Assembly (NCBI GenBank): GCA_041738275.1
Contig: JBGSQD010000114.1
Location: 1 to 64,000, forward strand
Direction of reading: 5' to 3'
From: JACPFJ01 sp041738275
GTDB taxonomy: Bacteria; Desulfobacterota; Desulfuromonadia; Geobacterales; Pseudopelobacteraceae
DNA: 64,000 bases
A model generated the notes under the pieces. That model worked only from the letters and a program-made list of their open reading frames with translations, was not told the DNA's origin and made no database searches. Below, in pieces: positions 52,901 through 60,639 of this stretch; position 1 is the first letter of the stretch; every line of letters begins with the position of its first letter. Made by a program: the position numbers and the translations under genes.

Positions 52901-53235
52901 ACCAGCGACTCCTCCATGGGCTGGCCTACCAGGAAACGGACGGTGATGATGCCCATGCCGGGGCGGCTCATGGAATACAGGTATTCGACCCCCTTGATCT
53001 CCCACAGCTTTCCTTCAAAGGGTTTGACCACCCGTTCCTGAACCTCCTGCGGTGAGGAGCCGGGCATGGGGAGGTAGATGTCCACCATCGGCACCACGAT
53101 CTGCGGTTCTTCCTCGCGCGGGGTCATTTTTATGGCAAAAAGCCCAAGCAGGAGCGAGGCCCCGACGATCAAGGGGGTTAGCTTGGAATTTATAAAGGCG
53201 TGGGCGATTTTTCCGGCAAAACCGAGGTGTTTCAT
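49942..53235 (-). CDS. RND efflux transporter, inner-membrane pump
   Basis: 1097 residues of the AcrB/HAE superfamily. TM1 is near residues 20-35, two large periplasmic loops follow, and helix 4 has GILVDDAIVVVENIHR with the proton-relay DD pair. The gene ends with a His-rich tail (TRV.. IHTHVDDSGDD). It forms a pump with the adaptor (53240) and outer membrane channel (54355). Substrate unknown. Confidence 0.93.
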   Translation of the reverse strand: MKHLGFAGKIAHAFINSKLTPLIVGASLLLGLFAIKMTPREEEPQIVVPMVDIYLPMPGSSPQEVQERVVKPFEGKLWEIKGVEYLYSMSRPGMGIITVRFLVGQPMEESLVKLYNKVMSNRNVLPPGSGEPLVVPKSIDDVPILALTLWSERYDHGTLRNVAREICDELRKSENAAETEIKGGFSRQLRVTLDAPRLAGYGLSPLQVAGALQKGNASLPSGSFSSGNREILVETGAFLDNADAVKRLVIGVYGGKPVYLSDVALIEDGVREPNDYVFFGLGPSAAKKGISGKASQDYAAVTISVAKRKGANATWVAEDLVKKLESLKGKVIPSDVQVTITRNYGETAKEKNNELLFHMFLAAISVTILIALFMGWRAGAVAAIAIPVTLALTILIFYLIGYTLNRITLFALIFSIGILVDDAIVVVENIHRYFTTTILDPLDAAIQAVDEIGNPTVLATFAVIASILPMGFVGGLMGPYMRPIPVGASMAMLFSMLIAFIVTPYFAFRFMKGESHHGSSAEAEDSKLTVFYRKWMGRLIHEKPLRYGFLGGVVLLLLISCSLILFKAVTVKMLPFDNKNELQVIIDAPDGTPLEQTARMVREMGDALRSVPEVTDFQMYIGTSAPFNFNGLVRHYYLRKGPNLADIQVNLLPKDERKDQSHDIAKRIRPLVKAIADRYNSRVKVAEIPPGPPVLATLVAEVYGPDDTSRAGIAGKIKAILAKTDGVVDVDWYREDNQVKMTFAVDREKAALSGIAVEDIARTLTIALHGQDAGLLHLPREKEPVAINLRLPASQRSSAAELSSIYVPGPRGNVPLSQLVRVSTGNEEKTLYRKNLKNVIYVTADVAGKIEAPVYAILKMQDEIAALSNPDGSKIEVLASRQPWSEEKMGLKWDGEWHITYEVFRDLGIAFGAVMVLIYILVVAWFKDFTTPLVIMAPIPLTLIGILPGHAAFGAFFTATSMIGFIALAGIIVRNSIILIDFAEMKRREGMALDEAIIEAGAVRFRPMLLTGAAVVVGSFVIVFDPIFQGLALAMMFGEIASTTLSRVTIPILYYMVQNWKERHHGPLALADNSGGRPISGEQENIHTHVDDSGDDI

Positions 53236-53239
53236 AATT

Positions 53240-54358
53240 TTATTCTACCTTTGCCCCTTCACTGACCAACTCCACTCCACCGACAACCACCCGCTCACCA
53301 TCCGACAGGCCGGAGAGGATCTCCACCCGGTCGCCGACGGTTTTACCGGTCTTGACCAGGCGCATGCGGGCGACGCTCTCCTTGTCCACTGCCCAGACAG
53401 AGGTCAGCGCCCCGCGTTCGACAACGGCTTTCTTTGGCACTGTCATGGCATTGACTGTTGAACCCAGATTAAGTGCTCCTCGCCCGAACATGCCGGATTT
53501 CAGCCCTTTATTGGTCAGCATGATCTTTGCGAGGAAGGTGCGGCTGGCAGAATCGAAAGCAGGGACGACCTCGGCAATGCTTGTGTTGAACGAGGTATTC
53601 AGGGAATCCAGCGTAACCAGCACCGCTGTCCCTGGTTTGATTTTGTTTGCCTGTGACTCGGGCACGGCCAGTTCCAGCTGGTAGCTTCCCTCGTCCTCGA
53701 TGGTCATCAACGGCTGAGACGGGAAGACGGTTGCCCCCAGATCTGCCTGCTTGCTGGTGATGATCCCGGAGATCGGGGCGATGATTTTTGTGTAATCTGC
53801 AATTGTTGCGGCAGCCCTGGACCCTGCCTGCGCTTGTTTCAGGCGAGCCTCGGCCCGTGCAACACCCTGGGTTGCCAGTTCCTTTTCGGTCTGCCTGGTG
53901 TCGAACTCCTGGCGTGTGACTGCTTGCTCGTTGAAAAGCATGTGGTAGCGTTCAAAGGTGGTATCAGCGAGCTTTTTTCGGGAAATCGCCTCATCCAAAC
54001 CTCGTCGGGCGTCATCAATGCCGGCAAAGGCCACGGCGGCGGTGGCCTGATTCTCCTGCGCATCCAGTTGGGCCAGCAACTGCCCCTTCCTGACCCGGTC
54101 GCCTTCGCGCGCACGCAAAACACTGACGGTGCCGGGAATGCGGGCTGAAACCACGGCGCTGGTCCTGGCGCGAACCGTACCGACCACCTCCAGTGTCTCT
54201 GCCATGGCGGCGGATTTGACGATCTCTGATGTTGTGCCCTTGACGACAGGTGCCGCTGCACTCTGCTTTTTGTCCGTTTCGTGATCCTTTGTGGAACACC
54301 CGGTAACGTATAGTGCTGCCAACAGGCAGACAGCCATGCTAAATCTGGATGACCTCAT
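53240..54358 (-). CDS. RND efflux periplasmic adaptor (membrane fusion protein)
   Basis: 372 residues. A lipobox (YVTGC) ends the signal, so it is likely lipid-anchored. A lipoyl-like pair (VSARIPGTVSVL and AKQADLGATVFP-like segments) surrounds a coiled-coil hairpin, then beta-barrel domains, typical of MFP. It is coupled to the TolC-like gene by overlap. Confidence 0.92.
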   Translation of the reverse strand: MRSSRFSMAVCLLAALYVTGCSTKDHETDKKQSAAAPVVKGTTSEIVKSAAMAETLEVVGTVRARTSAVVSARIPGTVSVLRAREGDRVRKGQLLAQLDAQENQATAAVAFAGIDDARRGLDEAISRKKLADTTFERYHMLFNEQAVTRQEFDTRQTEKELATQGVARAEARLKQAQAGSRAAATIADYTKIIAPISGIITSKQADLGATVFPSQPLMTIEDEGSYQLELAVPESQANKIKPGTAVLVTLDSLNTSFNTSIAEVVPAFDSASRTFLAKIMLTNKGLKSGMFGRGALNLGSTVNAMTVPKKAVVERGALTSVWAVDKESVARMRLVKTGKTVGDRVEILSGLSDGERVVVGGVELVSEGAKVE

Positions 54359-55701
54359 TTCAGCATCTCCTTTAGAAATATCCCTGCGGCGTAATAGACC
54401 CGCCCGCCCGCCAGGGCGTAATTTGCCTCGGTGTCCACCAGGTTGGCCCGGGCCTGGTTCAGTGCGGTTTGGGCATCAAGAAGCTCAACCATGGTGGCAA
54501 GCGAGTTTTCAAAGCGCCGGCTCAGCAGGCGTACGGTTTCCTCGGCATCCAACAGGGCATGCCGGGCAACTTCCAGGCGCTTCCCCATCTCCTCGCGCCG
54601 CAGGAAACTTTCCTGTACCTGAAACTTGATCTCCTTGGTCTTGCTCTCCAGCATCTGTGCGGCGGCGGAACGTCCGGCCGCTTCCCGGTCACGCTCATGG
54701 TTGGTGCGAAAACCGTCAAAGAGGTGCCACTTGAAGGTAACACCTGCCATCCAGGCATCGTTATCGGATCCAAAGGGGACATCCTTGGCGTGGAGCTGGT
54801 ATGACGCAAAGGCATCCAGCGCAGGGAGATAACCGCTTCGTGCAAGCCTGAGAGATGCATCGGCTTTCTCCAGCTCCACTCTGGACTGACGCAGTTCGCT
54901 CCTGTTCTCCAGCGCCGCCATGGTCAGCTCATCCGGCTGGGGAGGTCTGGAAAGGCGTGTCAATGGTTCGGCAATGTCAGCTTTATCGCCATCCTTGAGG
55001 CCAACGGTGATGGCCAGTTGCATCTTTGCCAGAATCCGGTCGTTAAGGGCCGTGATGAGCTGCTGTTCGGCGGATGACAGGTGCGTCCGCGCCCTGAGTT
55101 CGTCCGAACGCAGACCGGTTCCAGCCGAACTCCTTACGGTGGCAAGGCGTCTGTGTTCCTGTGCTTCTGTAACGGCCTTTTCCGCGGCCTTGAACTGGGC
55201 CTCGGACCGCTGAACATCCAGATAAAGTCGTAACACCTGAAAGGCGATATCCTGTTTGACGGCATCGACGTTCAGCAGTTCTTTTTCAGCTGTTTTTACG
55301 GCGATGTTTCTGGCAGGGGCCAGCGAGGGGGAGTAGAGCGTCTGCTGCAGCGACAGCCCGGTTTTGAAGTCATGCCAGGTGCCAGGATGGTTGAGGTTGC
55401 TGATCTCGAAATCTTCCTGAGTGAAGCGGCTTTCGTCAAGTTTCATCATGAAGGTCTGGGTAGGCGCGTTGGATGCGGCAAAGGTTTCTTCGAATAGAAG
55501 TTGCGGATAATAGCGTGAGCTCGCGATGGCTATCCCCTGTTGAGCTGCAGTGGCTCGGTATCCGGCTGCCTTGATAAGGTTGTTATTCTCCAGGGCCATG
55601 CTGATGGCCTCTTTCAGGGTCAAGCTTTGTACGGATGGTGCTGCCATCGCAAGGCTGGTGGACAAGATAAGCAGCGCGATTACTCCGAATATATATTTCA
55701 C
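54355..55701 (-). CDS. TolC-like outer membrane channel
   Basis: 448 residues. Signal peptide ends near LAMAA; OEP repeats with ALENNNLIKAAGYRATAAQQG and long coiled coils follow. GTG 55701 is chosen because GGGAG lies 8 bases upstream; the frame extends back to 55752. First gene of the efflux operon. Confidence 0.92.
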   Translation of the reverse strand: MKYIFGVIALLILSTSLAMAAPSVQSLTLKEAISMALENNNLIKAAGYRATAAQQGIAIASSRYYPQLLFEETFAASNAPTQTFMMKLDESRFTQEDFEISNLNHPGTWHDFKTGLSLQQTLYSPSLAPARNIAVKTAEKELLNVDAVKQDIAFQVLRLYLDVQRSEAQFKAAEKAVTEAQEHRRLATVRSSAGTGLRSDELRARTHLSSAEQQLITALNDRILAKMQLAITVGLKDGDKADIAEPLTRLSRPPQPDELTMAALENRSELRQSRVELEKADASLRLARSGYLPALDAFASYQLHAKDVPFGSDNDAWMAGVTFKWHLFDGFRTNHERDREAAGRSAAAQMLESKTKEIKFQVQESFLRREEMGKRLEVARHALLDAEETVRLLSRRFENSLATMVELLDAQTALNQARANLVDTEANYALAGGRVYYAAGIFLKEMLK

Positions 55702-55740
55702 GTGAGCTACTCCCGGCGGATTAATTAATATATGAAAAAC

Positions 55741-55768
55741 AATATATATCATCTTTAAAAAATGTCAA
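55741..55768 (-). promoter_or_regulatory. Promoter of the efflux operon
   Basis: On the minus strand TTGACA, 16 bases, TATATT. Between it and the start codon, a TTAATTAATATAT-rich stretch might bind a repressor. Confidence 0.7.
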
Positions 55769-55834
55769 GGGAAACAGAATGCCTTATTAGCATAAGTTTA
55801 ATGACCCGATTTGCGCTACGATCAGGAAACTGGA

Positions 55835-55874
55835 CAAAAAAACGCCGGGAAGTCAATGGACTTTCCGGCGTTTT
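55835..55874 (-). terminator. Rho-independent terminator of pal
   Basis: Minus strand: AAAACGCCGG pairs with CCGGCGTTTT, then a T run. 29 bases after the pal stop. Confidence 0.88.
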
Positions 55875-55902
55875 AAATGTTCGTGTGACGGTTTCCTGGG
55901 AT

Positions 55903-56469
55903 CTATTGAGCGATGGTGAACTCAGCCCTTCTGTTTTTTGCCCAGGCGGTTTCGTCACTGCCCTGAACAGCCGGCTTCTCTTTGCCATAGCTGATAATGG
56001 AAAGACGCTCAGGCTGCACTCCCAGGGTAAGCAGATACTGCAAAGCGGACTTGGCGCGACGCTCGCCCAGGGCCAGGTTGTACTCGGCCGAGCCGCGCTC
56101 GTCGCAATGGCCTTCAATCCTGATCTTGACACCTGTCTTGGTTTTCAGCAGGATCTCGGCGTTCCTGGATAGCACGTCGCGGGCATCCTGACGCAGGTCT
56201 GATTTATCAAAATCAAAGTAGGCGGTTTCCAGGGTTGCTTCAACCTCTGCTGCTTTGGTGGAGGACTGTGCTTCCATGATCTTTGGCTGCTCAATAGCCT
56301 GTTCAGCCGGTTTAGCCTGATCAGCCCGTGCAGGTGTCTCAGCCTTTGCCGTCTCGGATTTTGTCACGATCGGCTCTTCGGTTTTGACGACCTCTTTATT
56401 GGCACAACCGCCGGCTACCAGAGTCATCATGAAGAGCGCTGCCAACAGTGCTATCATCCCTCGTTTCAT
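55903..56469 (-). CDS. pal: Peptidoglycan-associated lipoprotein Pal
   Basis: 188 residues. Lipobox VAGGC, an Ala/Glu/Lys-rich linker, then an OmpA-like peptidoglycan-binding domain with YFDFDKSDLR, IEGHCDERGSAEYNLALGERRA and NRRAEF. Anchors the outer membrane to peptidoglycan and works with TolB. Last gene of tol-pal. Confidence 0.96.
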   Translation of the reverse strand: MKRGMIALLAALFMMTLVAGGCANKEVVKTEEPIVTKSETAKAETPARADQAKPAEQAIEQPKIMEAQSSTKAAEVEATLETAYFDFDKSDLRQDARDVLSRNAEILLKTKTGVKIRIEGHCDERGSAEYNLALGERRAKSALQYLLTLGVQPERLSIISYGKEKPAVQGSDETAWAKNRRAEFTIAQ

Positions 56470-56612
56470 CGCAAACTCCTTTATCGAGAATTAGTGGGCA
56501 TATTGCCTGAATGTACCTCGAATCGATCAAATTATACATCCCACGGAAGATAATGCAATCGCTAATTGAATTATTTTTACAGTGGCTTTTGAGACTGCAC
56601 TTCAAGCTCCGG

Positions 56613-57896
56613 TCAGCGCGTAGACCATGCCGGCTGGGTGCTGTTGCCCTTGCTTTGGCTGATCCTGATTTGGCCGCTGCCATCAGATCGCATGACGTAG
56701 ATGGCTTCACCACCACCGCGCTTGGAACTAAAGGCGATGAAGCGTCCGTCGGGTGACCAGGCCGGATTTTCACTGCTTCCGGAACTGGTTAGTTGAGAAT
56801 CATTGCTGCCGTCCACATTGATCGTGTAGATCTGAAATCCTCCGCCTTGCATGCGGGCATAAGCAATCTTGTCTCCTTTCGGTGACCAGCGCGGATTGAC
56901 GTTGTAGCTGCCTGCAGTGGTCAGTCGGCTCACACCGCTGCCGTCGGAGTTCATTATGAATATTTGCGGCTTACCGAACCGGTCGGAAACAAAGGCAATC
57001 TTTTTTCCGTCAGGCGACCAGGTTGGAGAAATCTCGATTGCCGGGTTAACGGTCAGTCGCACCGGCTGCGTGCCGTCTTTGGCAAGAGTATAGATTTCCG
57101 AGTTGCCATCCTTGGAGAGCGACAAGGCGATCCTGGAACCATCGGGCGACCAGGTGCCGGTGATGTTGAGCCCTTTGCGTTGGGAAATGGGCAACTCGGC
57201 TGTATTGGAGAGGAGCCGCTTGTACAGGTCGGGGTTTTTCTTTTTGTAGGAGGTAAAGAGTATTTCATAGCTATCCGGGGAAAAATCCGGATTCAGATTG
57301 ATGGAACGGTTCCTGGTCAACTGCAGCAGGTTGTGGCCGTCCCAATCCATGATGGCAATCTCTTTGTTGCCCGACTGGGTGGTGACAAAGGCAATATGGG
57401 TGGTGAAGCATCCCTTCTCGCCGGTTAAGGCAAACAGGATCTCATCAGCAAAGGAGTGGGCAAAACGGCGCAGATCACGGCTTTTACCCAGATAACGCCT
57501 TGCGGTCATCATTTTGCGGTTGAGCACATCGTAAAGCCTGAACTCGACCGTCAGATCATTCCCCTTAATGCTGTATTCACTGAGAACCAGCAGGTCGAAC
57601 CCTCCATTCTGCCAAGCTGCGAAGTCGGAATCAGCCAGTTTGATGCTCCCTGCGAGCGGCAGCTGTTCCCTGGCCTCGGCAGTGACGGTGCCGGACATGT
57701 TCATGTCAAAGGCAACTACGTCGCTCATCTCCTTGGCAGCCTTGGCAACAGGAGCTGCATCCAGGCTGCGTGGTGTGTCAACAGCGAGCTTGAGTGGACG
57801 GTTGCCGGGCGCGGTAACCTCGATGTATCCGGTCTGGGCGGTGAGTGTTGCTGGAAGTGACAGCAGGGTCAGCAGGAAGATGAAGATTATTCTCAT
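56613..57896 (-). CDS. tolB: Tol-Pal system protein TolB
   Basis: About 427 residues from ATG 57896. Signal peptide LLTLLSLPATLTAQ, N-terminal domain, then a beta-propeller with repeats such as TWSPDGKKIAF and RWSPKGDKIAY. Binds Pal. The frame could start at GTG 57920, which overlaps the tolA stop; the signal peptide favours 57896. The 143-base gap to pal holds no gene. Confidence 0.94.
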   Translation of the reverse strand: MRIIFIFLLTLLSLPATLTAQTGYIEVTAPGNRPLKLAVDTPRSLDAAPVAKAAKEMSDVVAFDMNMSGTVTAEAREQLPLAGSIKLADSDFAAWQNGGFDLLVLSEYSIKGNDLTVEFRLYDVLNRKMMTARRYLGKSRDLRRFAHSFADEILFALTGEKGCFTTHIAFVTTQSGNKEIAIMDWDGHNLLQLTRNRSINLNPDFSPDSYEILFTSYKKKNPDLYKRLLSNTAELPISQRKGLNITGTWSPDGSRIALSLSKDGNSEIYTLAKDGTQPVRLTVNPAIEISPTWSPDGKKIAFVSDRFGKPQIFIMNSDGSGVSRLTTAGSYNVNPRWSPKGDKIAYARMQGGGFQIYTINVDGSNDSQLTSSGSSENPAWSPDGRFIAFSSKRGGGEAIYVMRSDGSGQIRISQSKGNSTQPAWSTR

Positions 57897-57916
57897 GGTG
57901 TATGTTCTCGTTTCAT

Positions 57917-58677
57917 TCACGGCTTGTTCTGTGAAATTCCATGGGGCTTGAAGACGAAGACCCCTTCAAAAACCTTGTGATTCGGAGGCGGTGGAAACTT
58001 CGCACTGGCCATGTCAATGGCTCGCAGTACCGAGATCTCGAAAACCCGGTCGCCGCTGCTTTTCTCTGACTTCCGCCGGGACAGTTTACCGTCGCTGTCA
58101 ATAAATAACCGGACCACCATCTCGGGGTTTTTGCTAGAATAGCAGATGGTTTCGCGGAAGGCGTCTTTCAGCCGTGACTGGATATAAGCGGTGTAGTCGC
58201 TGCCTGCATCCGTGCCGGTGCCGGCCGGCATGCCAGCCCTGCCGCTGCCCGAAGTGACCCTGCTGCGCATTCGGGCCAACGCTGCTTCCTGCTGTTGGGC
58301 CTCAACCTTGCTCTCAAGTTTTGCCATCTTTTCGGCAAAGCTTTCTGATTCCGGGCTGGCGGTTTTCCCTTTCACCGCCGATTTTGCGACTTTTTCCGTA
58401 ACACCAGGTTTCGGTGTCGGCGGCAATGCCATGGAATCTTCCCTGGTTGCCGAAGGGAGCGCCTGTTCTGTATCATTGCCCTTCTGGGTAGGACTGCCGG
58501 CACGGGGAGCGGCCACCGGCAGGTTGACCACATCGACGTAATAGGTCTCCTGTATGGTCATGGGGGGGGCAAACCGGCTCCACCAAAGCATCAACAAAAA
58601 AACCGCCAGGTGTATGGCGGTGGAAACAATAAAGCTTGTACCGAGGCCGGCGTCTCTTGTTGCTTGTCGGGGGCTCA

Positions 58678-58678
<1 letters not shown>
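57917..58678 (-). CDS. tolA: TolA/TonB-family energy-transducing protein
   Basis: 253 residues. One N-terminal transmembrane helix (FIVSTAIHLAVFLLMLWWS), a Lys/Glu/Ala-rich middle, and a C-terminal TonB-like domain (RLFIDSDGKL, ISVLRAIDMA, FEGVFVFKP). Shorter and less repetitive than E. coli TolA. Next to tolR and tolB. Confidence 0.86.
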
Positions 58679-59094
<416 letters not shown>

Positions 59095-59096
59095 GG

Positions 59097-59771
59097 TTAT
59101 TTCCCCGCGATGTTACGCTGCACGATGTTGAGGAACTCGGTGGAGAAGCTATCCATCTCCTTGATCAGAACGCGTATCTTGTGCTGGAAGTGGTTGTAGG
59201 CCATGACGGCAGGGATGGCAGCCACCAGGCCGATCGCGGTGGCAATCAACGCCTAGGCGATACCGGGGGCGACAACAGCCAGCGAGGCGGAACCGGTCCT
59301 GCCGATACCCTCGAAGGCGGTCATGATGCCCCAGACCGTGCCGAACAGCCCGATAAAGGGGGAGGTGGACCCTGTGGTGGCGAGAAAGGTGGTGTACTTT
59401 TCCAGGCGGGTGATCTCGGAGTTGGTGGCGCGCCGCAGGGCGCGGGAAACATTCTCTATGCCGCCGAGATCGGTGCTGAACGCGCTGCCGTCGGTTTTTC
59501 CCTCGCCATTTTCAACCAGTTTTTTCAGCTCGCCGTACCCTTCGTTGAAGAGCACCGTCAAAGGGGAGTTGGTGAAACGATCCATCTGGGAGGCGATGGC
59601 GTCAAAACGCTTGGATTTCCAGAAAAAGTCCATAAATCGCTCGGATTCGCTGTTGGCGCGTTGAATCTGGACGAATTTGAACAGGATGATGGCCCAGGAG
59701 ACCACCGAGAAAAATCCCAACAGAAGCAGAACAAGTTTTACAACGATGCCGGCGCCGATCAATAGGGCCAC
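59097..59771 (-). pseudogene. tolQ: tolQ interrupted by an in-frame amber codon
   Basis: Read through, this encodes a 224-residue TolQ with the normal three-helix layout. Codon 173 (59253-59255) is TAG where the family has Glu in PGIAEALIATAIG. After it the frame continues with ALIATAIGLVAAIPAVMAYN to the TAA just before tolR. If the stop is real, the last third, including the third helix, is missing and the motor should fail. The rest is undamaged, which favours a recent mutation or sequencing error. Start GTG 59771 has GGAGG upstream. Confidence 0.9.
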
Positions 59772-59852
59772 AAAAGCACCTCCGAATGGATGAAATTAAT
59801 ATAAAAAAGTAGCCCTAACAGGTGGTCAAGTCAAGCCGAAAAAAGTTACAGG

Positions 59853-60629
59853 TCAGTAACATTCCGGCTTGCGGTCGTTGAAACAGGGTATCTGGGCACG
59901 CCAGCCGCTCATGATCTGCATGTCCAGCAAGGCCATGATCTCTCGCTCATCCTCGCCCGCCTCCTCCAGAACCTCCCCCTTGGGATTGATGACCATGCTC
60001 ATGCCGAAGAAGTCCAGCTTGCCCACCAGGCCACAGGTGTTGGCCGACACGACGAACAGTTGGTTTTCGATGGCCCGGGCACGGAGCAGGGTCCGCCAAT
60101 GCTCTTCACGCGGCTTGGGCCACTGGGCCGGCACGCAGATCACCTGGGCCCCTTCCAGGGCAAGGCGGCGGGAAAGCTCGGGGAAACGCAGGTCGTAGCA
60201 GATGATCACGCCGACCTTGCCTAAGGAGGTTTCAGCCAGAATCCACTGGTCCCCCCCCGAGAAGGCCTTGTCCTCGCCCAGCAGGGAGAACAGGTGCAGC
60301 TTGCGATAGACACCGGCCAGGCGACCATTGTCCATGACGTAGGCAGCGTTGAAGACCTTGTCGCCATTGGGTTCAGGCATGCTCCCGACAATGACCAGCT
60401 TGAGCTCGCGGGATAATTCCAGCAGCTCCTCGACAATACCGGCGGTACGCAGGGCCAGCTCGTTTAATTGTTTATAGGCAAAGCCGCTGGACCACATCTC
60501 CGGCAGCACGGCCAGCTGAGCCCCCTGGTCGGCGGCACGTTTGAGAGCAGCGCGGACATAAGTCAGGTTGGCGTCCACATCCCCCTGTTTGACGTTGAAC
60601 TGGATGGCGGCGGCTTTGAATGCACTCAT
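59853..60629 (-). CDS. Carbon-nitrogen hydrolase (nitrilase/omega-amidase family)
   Basis: 258 residues. Catalytic triad Glu44 (LPEMWSSGF), Lys110 (YRKLHLF) and Cys144 (ICYDLRFPE). Similar to omega-amidases and other CN-hydrolases of the Nit group; substrate unknown. Follows ftsK by 10 bases on the same strand. Confidence 0.9.
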   Translation of the reverse strand: MSAFKAAAIQFNVKQGDVDANLTYVRAALKRAADQGAQLAVLPEMWSSGFAYKQLNELALRTAGIVEELLELSRELKLVIVGSMPEPNGDKVFNAAYVMDNGRLAGVYRKLHLFSLLGEDKAFSGGDQWILAETSLGKVGVIICYDLRFPELSRRLALEGAQVICVPAQWPKPREEHWRTLLRARAIENQLFVVSANTCGLVGKLDFFGMSMVINPKGEVLEEAGEDEREIMALLDMQIMSGWRAQIPCFNDRKPECY

Positions 60630-60639
60630 ATTAGCGTCC

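Noticed and set aside
59253..59255. Pyrrolysine or programmed read-through at the tolQ amber codon
   Set aside because: The site is a conserved Glu in TolQ with no read-through signal visible; a mutation or sequencing error is simpler.
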